Positions 48,536-60,000 of a stretch of 64,000 nucleotides of DNA are shown piece after piece. Location of the stretch: assembly GCA_030704615.1 (NCBI GenBank), contig CM060732.1, positions 42,451,053 through 42,515,052 on the forward strand, written 5' to 3'. A program made the position numbers and the translations under genes. Under the pieces are notes generated by a model. That model ran no database searches. It was given only the letters and a program-made list of their open reading frames with translations, and was not told the origin of the DNA. This DNA is from Takakia lepidozioides (taxonomy: Eukaryota; Streptophyta; Takakiopsida; Takakiales; Takakiaceae). Numbering within the stretch: position 1 is the first letter of the stretch; each line of letters begins with the position of its first letter.

Positions 48536-50740
48536 TCAGATAAGGAGACAGACAAAAGTGTCAGGCAGAGGCGGAAGATGAGATGACGCGAAGCTAGCCA
48601 CATCAGCCCGATGCAAAATAGAGATGGCTTGTGCTCTCTGCAAAGCAACTGAAACATGTTGTTGATAGTAGGCGACAAGGATGGAGGCATGTGGGATGCC
48701 AGTGGACCCGCTCTTACCTGCATGATGTACACATGTCCGCAGGAAATCGTCGAAGTGTCGGTGCAATGAGCCAAATATTTCGACCGCCAATGGAAGAAAT
48801 GTGGTGGGGTGACGATCGTTGTAGTCGCGCTCCTTGGCCTGGGCTGCTACAGTGGCTGCCGTGCCTAGTGTGGTGGCTGCGCGAGATAGCAGATCCGCTC
48901 GAGTGGGGTCGGCAAGAACGACATCTGCTAAGGTACACAAACCATCTCTAGATAGGACGATATCAATACGGCGGCGTGTAGAGTGGGACGTGAGCGTGGG
49001 TCATAAATGTGGTTGCTCACGCAGTACATGATACCCTGCCTCTCGAGCAATAGATGTCACTGCATCGCGAACCATATCATGAGACGCAGTGCGCTCACCA
49101 CCACATGGACAGCGGAGGAAATGGATGACAAGGTCATCGATGGGCTGAAGACAGACGCAGCGCTGAAGGCCCAATGCCGAAGGATGAGCCAAACCGAGTC
49201 GAAGGCGGAGCGTAGTAGTGAAAATAGGGGATGAGAGGCGAAAATGTGCAATAGTGGGTCGTGCTGTCAACCATGCCCCTGCTCTGGGTCCTACGCATGA
49301 TAGAAGTCAGGCTCGATACAACTCAGAAGAAGCACTTGAGACCATGCCGGAAAAGGAATGACGGTGCACATGCTCGGAAATGGACTCCTAAAGATGGTCG
49401 AGACCTTGAGCAACCAACTGCTCAAATGGTGGTAGACATGCTCGCGCCGGTGCCGGAAGAAGATCTCGTGCAGAGCGGAGATGCTGCTGGAAAGGTAAAA
49501 TGTCACTGTCGACATGTGCAACGGCATCCATAAAGATGGGACGATGGTCACAGAGAAATCGTGAAACGAGGGCTGGCGCCACCAATGCCCAACTGCCGAG
49601 GAAAGCTAACGGGGCGGTAGTGACAGCGGACAAAAGACCCACACCACCGGAAGAGACGGACAAGGTGGCTTGCTGTCGTTGCAAAAGTCCCTGAGCACCC
49701 TCGAGAGTTCCCGGTCCTAACAATCTCCCGAAGATAGTCATTATGGTAGTATCAAACCCAGATAAGAGGTGTAGGAAATCTGGGCTGGGTGGAACGGTGC
49801 GCAAGAGATATGAGGGACGTTGAAGGAAACATTTGGTCAAGATTTCATATGCTACCTGTACATCTCCGAGCCTAGGAAGGAGATCGGCGTGGGTGGCATC
49901 CTGGTGGAGTGCTTCCAAGAAGGACGTTGTGAACTGGGTGGTGCCAAAAGGGACTCCCAGGATTCTGATGCCATTGGGCGGAGCAATGAAGTGAGCAGGG
50001 AGGACAAAATCTGCAGGAAGACCGTACGGAGACCACACCGCACATTTGCAAGATTGCACTGAAAGGCCCACGGCAGAGAGTTGGGTGACAAAATGATAGT
50101 AAGCTGAAAATACCTGTGAGGCAGGGCCTACAATGTGCGTGTCATCTGTCACCGACGGAAAAATACAAGATGAGTGAACTTGTGCAGAAGCTGTGAGGGC
50201 GCGGACATGAGCCATGGCAAACAAAGGTCCTCATAAAGGGTCGCCTTGGCGGGTCCCAACCTCGGACTGAATGATGGAGCACTCACCTAGGCGAGAGTGA
50301 TGACTGTAGTATAGGGGAGTGGTGGATGCATAGAGTAATCGAACAAACGGAATGAGCTGATGGAAATCTCCTCCGGCTGGACGGAGCTCCTGAAAGATAG
50401 CCGCTCGTGACACAGTGTTGAAAGCGTTGGTGACGTCGACCTGGAGAACCACCCAATCCGGATGAAGATCAAGAGCTGCACGAATCCCTTGAACCACCGC
50501 CTCGCAACCGCTTGGAGTGACGACCACGAACTGGTGCGGAAAGAGGTGTCCGGAGAAGGCATCTCGAAACTGAAGACAAAGTGAGCGGCTAACAAGGCGA
50601 TAAAGAACCTCTCCAACTGCGATAGGGCGGATGACAATACCCGAGGGTTTGCTCATAGCCAACAATTTGGAGGCCCAAAGAAGACGGGCCACTGGGTAGG
50701 GATACAACTAGCAGCAATAAAGGAGCAAATCTGAAATAGT
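48536..50740 (-). mobile_element. LINE with reverse transcriptase and restriction-like endonuclease C-terminus, 5'-truncated
   Basis: One reading frame runs from about 50707 to the stop at 48536-48538. It shows RT motifs: PSGIVIRPIAVGEVLYRLVS, VVLQVDVTNAFNTVSR, SEVGTRQGDPL and a catalytic box as SVTDDTHIVGP. The C-terminal part has RCPCGGERTASHDMVRDAV, RRRIDIVLSRDG, LADVVLADPTRAD and AAQAKERDY, resembling a PD-(D/E)XK-type endonuclease rather than an APE nuclease. Four in-frame stops break it (50231-50233 TGA, 49388-49390 TAG, 49307-49309 TGA, 49001-49003 TGA), with no frameshift. Nothing upstream of the RT is present. It probably lies in an intron or upstream of the gene at 51 kb. Confidence 0.88.
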
Positions 50741-51003
50741 TGAGAGACGCCACTAGCATAGTCTTGATAACAACGAATTTTCCATGCTACTTCCTCCTTA
50801 CCGGGATGTTGAATTGGAAGCGGTTGGGGACAACTGCCAAAGATCTCTTGTTCTTCCTCTCAAGATGTAGGGTACGCTGGGATGGCAGCTTTAGAGTTCT
50901 TAATGCTGTGATCTTTCCTTGATTGACAGACGTTCTGAAGTTGAGATCACCGTGTATCCTGGTGCAATTTAAGAGGCGCCCTTGAACTTCACGGGGGCTC
51001 AGA

Positions 51004-54000
51004 ATGTCGAATGCTAAGAGGACTTCAATGGCCGAGAGGGCACAAAGTACGTCTCCTACATCTGGGTCGAGAGGTAGCCAGATTATGATGCGGGGATCTA
51101 TTCTAAGAACAGGCCGGCAATCGGGAGAGAGTGGCTGGGCGGATCACGAGCAAGGCTCAATCAACCCCACAGAGAGATTGTTCGATCTAGGCTCTTCTGA
51201 TGGATCGACGCGGGGACCATCCCCAGATTTAAGCCGGGCGCCCTCAAGAAGTCCCTCCCCAGTTGACATCAGACCCCACCTACAACAAGATGCTCCGGAC
51301 CTAACTGTCGTGTTTCCTACGAGGAGAAGGGACAAGAGGTTTTCAGCTTTTTCCTCGCCAGAGCGTGCTGTTGAAGCCAATTTGGGAAGAAAGGGCAGCG
51401 TGAACGATAGTTCCGGGCCCCAGTTGAACATCGGACCCCTCGTGCCAGGACTAAGTGAGTTTATTCAGCCTAGTTATGAAATTACATCCAATGTCTCTGG
51501 AGCTCGCTTTTATGTCCGAGCATATCCAACAGTCGAAACTGCTCTGCATTCAACTCGGGCCTTGAAAGTTCAGTAAACGCCAGATGACACTGACGGATAT
51601 GACAGGAGATCAACCAAGAGTAAATCCCAGAGAAAATTCAATTCCGCTAGAGGTTGAAACAGAAATGCTCGATCTGAAAGCCCATGATTGACTCCTGCAG
51701 GTGCAGCCCGACGCAGCACTTTGATCGGTCTTATGCCTGAAGGTGAACCATCGCTTGTTAAAGCCTCCCACTCTATCGCCCAGAAGCTGGAGTTGGAAGT
51801 GTTGCATATGCGGATACCTGAATACCTAGGAAAGGTGAGAGGGCCATCTCGAGGTACAATTTACAAAGAAGCAGGTAGTCAAGGGGTTCCACTTCTGAGT
51901 GGACCTCGCCGTAGCTCATTAGTACTCCGGGACATTGAGGCAGCGACGAATGTCAATGGGGTGCGTGACCGCCGCACCAGCATATTAACTGTTGCAACTT
52001 TGCCCAAGGGCGCTCGCTTGAGCACTGTCATTCTGCCCGGAAATGCCAGGCAATGGTTACTTCAATCCATCAGATTGCAAGACTCGGAGCTTCAAGAGTT
52101 GTTTGATCAGGTATGACAGATCCAAGATGTCTGAGAGTCGTCACATATTGGTTTGATTTGGGAAATATCTTATCATCTGTGAGCTGGTGGTAAGCCCACT
52201 AGCAGTGCAGTCACAGAAGAAGAGCTGCAAAAGCAAATTCTAGACTGGGCTGATGTTGTAACGTGACTCAAATTGAAACAGTATTTTGCAGATGGAGTTG
52301 ATACCTCAGCTTGCCATCGGGCACGTAAGAGAGGTGCGGACTGAATGGAACGCAATGGACGCCCGGGACATGACAGCTCCCCCTGACGCAGAAATGCTTG
52401 TGAAGGACCAAGCTTTACTAGACAAAGTCAAAAGCCTACTTATCCGCTTCATTGAGATAAGCGAAGCAAATCGGGCGCAGGGGAATGACCAAGCCTTGCA
52501 ACGAACTGAGACACCGATCAGTGCCATAGACAGCGAGCAGCTGTCAGAAGGCCTCCGAGACACTCCCACAAGGGTAACACCGCCTTTTCAGGTCGACTTC
52601 CTGTGTGAAAGATTTTGCAAACTGAATTATGTGAAATTCGATAGTCTAACCTTTGCAGCTTGCTATGATGGGTGCAGAGCTTTCAGCGGGAACGTGAGGG
52701 CAGTCTTGTTTCTGTGTACGAGAAGGGGGCCACCTGCTGCTCCATGTGCGGTCAGATCAAACCCAAAATTATACCAAGAGATAGTTTTTATTCAAGTCGA
52801 TCGGCCGAACGGTTTTCTTTTCCGTCATTCATTCCTGTGGAAGACTATGTTGTCAAGCAATCCATTATGCAGGTACCACTGCCTGTCTGAGTCAAAGTCC
52901 TGTCGGTATCTGTGAAGGCAACAAATTTCTTGTCTTGTTTTACACTCTTTCTTCCCAAAGACTACAACAAAGAACCTTCAATAAGCATGTCTCTATTTTA
53001 AGTGCATCAAAGACATTGTTGGGGCATCTTCACCCAAAGCGGAATGTACATGCCTAAGGGTCTGCGGGGCTGCTAATGCTCTCGTAAAGACCTTTTCTTG
53101 AGAAAATCTGGAAGGTCAGAAGCAACTCCAAGTGTCACACCACTGAACCAGCATTCTGCAGTGGTAGTTCCTCCCTGGAGACAAAAAGAAAGAAAAAAGG
53201 AAGACACTTATGGGAAAAACAATACCTTCTGCCTCTCTCTCGCATACAATATCTACCTACACCGAAACATAATGCTAGAATGACTGACAGAAAAACATAC
53301 ACTGACAGAATCAGAGTAGTAGGAACTTATTGACTGGTCATGGTGAATATCAGCTATGATGTACCCTCCTGGAGGAGCTCCTGTTTTTACTCAACAGGAT
53401 TTGGAACTGAAGCCCCAATTTGTCCTTCCTTGCTAATGCATATCTGAAGGCAAGGACATCATCACAAGAGAATGGTAAGAACAGGGGGGGACCATGAAAG
53501 AGCCATGCGGGCCTGTCTTTGGAGAAGTAGGACAGAAAAGATGTACAGAGAGGGCTGATTGGGAATGCCATGGTGGTGGGGAAGAGGTTGTGATAGCCAT
53601 TGGGCCATGAGATGGAATACAAGTCGACGTACAGTCCGGTGGAGAAAAGATGGTATACTGTGCTCTTCCCTGCTCTCCAGGTGATCATTCCAATGCTTTT
53701 ATGCTCCACCACTCCAAGACCAGAATACTGTGCACTTCCTGTGGACCTTATATAACTCAAGTTTTGTCTTCTCCCTGTTTCATTGCCTCCACTCCTACCT
53801 GTCCTCCACAAGGCTATCCTTACTGTTTAAAGTAGCATTCTCAGATTGATAAATTGAGATCTGGCCTAATCTACCCTAAGTTAAAACTAGGCATCCTCCC
53901 AGCCCATTAGGATACGAGGGGCTCCATAATGATGCACACGTGGGTGTAAGAAACCATGACTTAAAAACTTGTCTCTGTGTTCTTTTTCTCATTGCTTGGT

Positions 54001-57000
54001 TGTACTGGTGTGTCTCTTTAGTGAGGCATTGAACAAGCTACAAAGTCATTACTAAATAAGATGGCTGTCTTGCAGCCAGGAAAGAGGGAAGATGTGCAGC
54101 TGCTTGGGGAGTGGCTAAAATATGCTACCCAACGAAACAACTGCGAAGATGCTGATGGCCATATTGCAGACATAGATTGTGCATTTATTTTGAACTCCAT
54201 AGCCTTCTTAGAAACTGTCCGCCAGGTATTCCTCTGTCTCAGTATGCTCCTTGATCATAGGTTCTTCGAACATGCAGACAGAAACATCAAAATATCAGAG
54301 GCACTTAATTTTCTTGACCCACCACGCTACGGAGTATTTGACCCTATTGTAGTGCCCCAAAATCCATCCTGTGACCTACGCCTACTCATCTCTTTCACTT
54401 CGGAGACTGCAAGCGATGTTGACAACCCCAGTCTCACATCCATACTGTGCAATCATCTGGTTCTCTGTGGGTGTTTTGAAGCTTTCTTTAATTTTCTTCA
54501 ATCTTAGAGATAATTGATGAATTTTTGTTTATGGGCAGCTTGTTGTGGGCCACATTTCTTTCTTGCATCCTGCTTTGTTCTGTTCTTTAAGCTCTACAAG
54601 CTCTGGATGTTATAAGGTTCCTTTTCTTGTTTGTGTCTCCCTATTGAGTCCCATACACAATTAGGCCTCCCAGGGGCCGTGTACTGTTCCTTCTTTCAAA
54701 CTCAATGGTGGAATATGAATGATCAGGTGCGTATAGAATGTGAAGAAAGAGGAGATATGCTGTTGCATGTGTGGCGGCAACTTCTTCGTGTATTCAACCA
54801 GGTTCTTTTTCTTCCGGGTTAGCTTCTATGCTTTCCCATGAGGATGAGTTTGGTACTTTAGAAAGATTAATCTCTCATTTTATGAAGCCCGATCTTTTCT
54901 TGATTGAGACATTCTTGAAGAAGATAACATAGCACCAGAAAATAGAAAATTTGCAATGAAGCAAGGAGAGAGATGGGAGGGACAGATAAGACTTCTATTC
55001 GAGGAAGAAGAAAAGGGTGTAAGCTCCCATAGCAAAGAAAGAAGGTACTTGATGCAAGTTCCATACAGAAGGTGAGGAAAGGGCACAGGACAGAAAGAAG
55101 AAAGAGATAATGGACAAGAACACAGAATCAAGCCAGGAAATTGTCTGATGAAAATGAAGTTAGGCAGAAAACTTCCCTGAACTTGTTTCCAGTCTGTGAT
55201 GTGGGGGAGGACATTATGGATGACCTCAAGGGTCTACCCACTCTCGGCACTAGACTGAAATTTAAACTCAGGGCAGGAAGCCTACCTTTGAACAGCAAAC
55301 AGAAGCAGAGAGGAAAGGGAGAGTGCAATTGCCGGTTGTATGGGCAACCTGCAGACAATATCCATTTTCTGATTCATTGTCCGGGGTTCTCTCACCAGAG
55401 AGACGCTCTCTTCAAATCTATCAAGGGAATTGTGCCTGTACCTCTGTTTACCAACTTTGAAATCAAGGCTGAGCCAAAAGCCCAGGCCCTTTTGGGGCCT
55501 AGTTATTGGGCAAACCACACACAGCAGGTTGATGCTTGTGTAGAGGGATTTCTAGAGGATATCTGGAAACCCAGATCAATTGTTTATTCCAAGGTAAGTC
55601 TTACTACCGGCGTCAGCCCCTGACAAAGGTAGGTTCTGTCCTACTGCAGCCTCTAAGTCAGATTTATCCAGCATGGTCAAGACTTGCGGGCTAAGATTCA
55701 GATTCTTGCGAATCTCTTCTTCTCTCTTCCGCCAGGACTTAGCCTGTTTAACAAGGCGATCCTACTTCCAAGATATAGAGTCGAATAACTTAGGATATCT
55801 GATGTTGGACAAGCAGCTGACCCCACCATCTGACCTTGAATTCATCTCATCGGGGGCTTAAGGAAGGGATGCCAAACTCAGCCCGAACAGCCACATTGGC
55901 TGTTTTGGAGCATGCTGACATGCACTCCTTAAGCACCCCCACTTGAATGGATTCTGGAGACTTAGCCTGGTTGGAGTTATCAGCCCATATTGCAGATGCG
56001 TACTCCAAGGCAGGTGTAATAACGCGGCAAAGCATGGTTTTTTTCGACCTCAGAGTTGATCCATCTGCAGTGGAAAAATTTAGTGAGACCCAGCACTTTG
56101 CGCTTGCCAGTTTGAACAATTTTCTGAATATGTGCATCCCAATTACAGTTGGAGGAAAACTCAACGCCGAGGTACGTGTAGGAAGGGAGGACCGGAATCT
56201 CTTGGCTTCCCCACTGCCACTTGAGATCACCTCCTCCCTCTCCTCGGTCGTTGAATGCCCACCACTGCACAGTTACTGACGTTAGCCTCTAGCCCCCAAA
56301 TGTCAAAGTATCTCTTCGCACAATCAATCAACTCCCGGAGATTGGAAGGAGTCTCCCCTAGGCCTGCGAAGTCATCCGCAAACATAAGGGCTGGTATGGT
56401 GGCATCACCCACCCTTCACCTAAATCCCTCACTTTCCACATCCTCGAGTAGTTTGTTGATGAAAACATTGAAGAGCAGAGGGGAGAGGGTACATCCTTGA
56501 GCTACACCGTGGTCTATGTCAAAGAAGTTAGACTTCTGTCCATTAACAGTGACACAACTTTTGGAGTGAGCATACAAGTTATGGACAACTCTCCACATCT
56601 TTCACTTGATCCCACAGCACCAGAGTCAGAGCCATAGACCGTATCTCCACACTCTGTCATAAGCCTTTTTGACATCCAAGAAAAATAAAAAAGTGGGTTT
56701 CCCTTCTTTTTTCTATACCTGGATAATCTGGCTTAGAGTGAAGATATGATCCACACAGCCCCTGTTTCGTTTAAATGCTCAATTGCTTCTGAACTAATGG
56801 GAGCATTGTAAGCCTTTGAAATATACTCCAATTCATCAGGGCTGTCTTGAATCATGGGAACAGTTTTTCCAACTGTGTCCTTCCATTCTTCAGAGGACCC
56901 ATCACTGTTAGACCTAGAAATTCTGCCAAGGATACTGTAGTGGGTTTCAAAGGTTTTGACAATGTCAACCGTTGAAGTCACCACTGCACCCTTAGTAGTC

Positions 57001-60000
57001 CTCAGCACTTCACTTGCTGACAGTTTTTTGGCTTGTACAAACGTTGAAGGGCCAACCAGAATCTCTGGTCATTACCACCATGGTGGTTTGAGTTTATTTC
57101 ACTGTATAGCTTGTCCCGGTATAATTTCTTCTGAGAAGCTGATTGATATCTTTGCGGATCTGGTAGTACTTAGCCCACAATTCTTTGTTGGTATTCAAAT
57201 TGCAGCGCTCGTTATAGAGGACTTGTCTCTCAGCTATCTTGAGTTTAATCTCGTTTATCCACCAATTAACAGCTCTACTGCAGACAATTAGTTTCCTCCC
57301 ACTGATCTTGTCAGCCACATAGGAGATGAAACTCTCCCAAGAATCCACTGCTCTTTCGACTTGATTTCTTGCATTGCCAGAGTGAGACTGAAGGTCTTGG
57401 AGTGAGTGGACAAAATGAGGGAGAGCCTCTTGCAAGGCCTGGGCATACTCAGCCTTGACCTCTTCATTTTGGAATTTTTCTATGCGCCACTTCCGAATCG
57501 AACGTTTCACAGATTGGTGTTGGGAAAACACCTTTCAATCTCCATCCAAACCAGAAAGTGGTCAGAGGTACCAATATCAGTATTGGGCTTTCTCACGAGT
57601 CCACAGCACTTGGTCTCCTTTTGACCTATTATTCAAGGTCAAAATTTGAAGTTCTTCCAGACAGTTTATTAACCGTTTACCATCAGAATTCAGCTCATCC
57701 TCACCAAAAAGCCCAATGGTATCATCCTGATGAAGACCTTTGCCCACCCGCGCATTGAAGTCACCTAATAAGACCACCTGACCTTTGGCGAGGAACTTAG
57801 CACAGTCCAGCTTTACATCTTTGAAGGCTTTGTCTGCAAATGAATTATTTGTCGTCTAGGTAGCCTATGGTTGCTCCTGGACGGCCAACCGTTCTGCAAA
57901 AGGGGGACAATTACCCCGTCTGTGGATTTTGCTCGTCTTGTGTAACCTTGAAGGATTGGTAAACCATCCAGATTACCAAATCCTTCAGTCACGCGACGCT
58001 CAGCTCAGCACTCTTAGGGTCAGTTTGTTTGTGACTCCTTGGAATCAACCTCATCCAGTGCATCAAACCGGTTAGAAACTTTCGAGTTGAAGTCCATGCC
58101 CTTGGTTGTCTTCCTAGAGCGCCTCATTGAACCAGATTGAATTGATGTGAGGCTCTATTGGTAGCAGTTATGGGCGTTGCAACCTTCAAAGTACCTCTGT
58201 TATCAAGTCTCGAGATGGAACCATTAGCCATATAATCCAAGCCTAAGCTGGAGCAGGTAGTTTTAAAGGACACATCCTCCATCCTGGGATTCACCCCAAA
58301 AACTACACATGAAGCCCTAGATTTGGCAGAAGTAACCAATTCCCAGGAATCACCCTGGGGATAGTTGTTATTGGTAAGAGGTAATGTATTGGTAGAATTC
58401 GCAGACTATAAGCTTAAGCGCAAGGACCAACCTTAGCCCAAGTGCCGAGTATGCTAGACGGAGCATACAACTGCCCAATTTGGGCGGAGGGGCTGCCCCC
58501 CAGCGGTAGGGGTCTGTTTGTTACCATTCAGAATCACACTCCAGGGAACTGCAGGGAATGGCCCACGTAGGCATATTCTAAAGAGGGAGAGGCCCCAAAC
58601 TCTCCAACTAAATTCAATGCACTACCTTACCTGAAGCAAAGCGCTTCAGGTCAAAACAAACAAAGACACGGGGTCAAGGCCGGCATTTAGTCAGAGACAT
58701 TTATGTACTCCCCTATCAAGTCCACCCAATGGCAATAGGCTTCCTAGAGGATAGGGAGAGGAATCAAGAGAGAAAGAGAGAACGTACTCATAAGGTGTTG
58801 GTTGCCCTAGCCTCAAAAGCTAATCTAAATATTACAACCTACTCTTTGGCCATGTGTTTCTATTTGTTGCATCAGACCACTAACCTTAAACTGGACTCCA
58901 AACACTCCTTGAAAATGTCTGGCATGGTACCTGCGTTTCAGGTCATGGTTCATGCAGAGCCAAAGCTCAAAGCAATGGAGAAGGAGGTCCTCCAAACAAG
59001 GGAGGCTATATCTGTAGACAAACAGCATATCACTACTATCACTGCTGAGTTAGCTTTGTACACTGAGAACTTGAAGATTACAGAACAGCAGCTCAAGGAG
59101 AGGGAGGTCCAGTGGTCTCGTTTTCATAGGTGTCGCCTCTGTCTCGCGGAAAATCTGACTCCCCGAGCACGAGAGAAATTTGTCGAGCGGGCCACAAAGA
59201 GGCGGTTCACTAGTGCAAATACAAGAGTGCAGGTGGAGGAGAAAACTGAGGAGGAGATACTCCAAGCCAGCCTTGCTGCCTTGCAGGTTAAGACCGACGG
59301 AGAAGGTGATTTTGTAAACTTGATGCACATGAACACAGTGCATGAATGAGCAGAAGTTCCCCAGTATGTTGTTACAGCTAATTTGGATACATTTTCTATG
59401 ACAATCTCTGGTTTCAAGAGTTCATGCCTGACTTCTTGGTGTAGTCTTTCTGCTGGGGGCATCGAGTGTAAGGACTGGGCATTTCCTCTGTGGTAGTTGA
59501 AAACCCACCAAAGGGTTTGGGAGGTCGTAATATCCAGCTGTCACAGGGAACAATTAGAGGGGGTGGTAAATCAGCCCACGTTTCTCTGTGTGGGTGTGTG
59601 GGTGGAGGGGCGGAAGGTCCGTTATAAACAAATAGAATATGTTTACAATTACCTCTTACATATGCTGGACATAATGTACAACACCAAAATAATCTCAGAT
59701 GGGTTGAGATTTCTAATTTGGGCAATATCAGGTGGTGATGTTCATGATCACGGCCTCTCAGGAGGGGAGAATTCCAGTGGGAGGCCAGGGGCGGCAGATA
59801 ATGCCAGACTTTCAGGCCAACCTGGAAGCACAGAGACTGAAGGTGACCCAGGGGGCCCTAGCACACAGGGGCCAGCAGAAGTAGCATCCAGGGAAGCAGG
59901 TAAGGGGAGTGTTAATGGAGACCCACCCAGCTTAGTGGCTGCTGTTGGGTTAACAAAGGGAAAACCAGGGGGCATAGCAGAAGGTTTTATCCACCCAGAT

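Noticed and set aside
53350-53811. 153-aa minus-strand open frame
   Set aside because: Lies wholly in an intron of the 51-62.5 kb gene. No family motif and biased composition; most likely chance.
59497-59761. N-terminal extension of the long open frame at 59497-60501
   Set aside because: The first 265 bases lie before the phase-correct acceptor ctctcag at 59761 and are intron.
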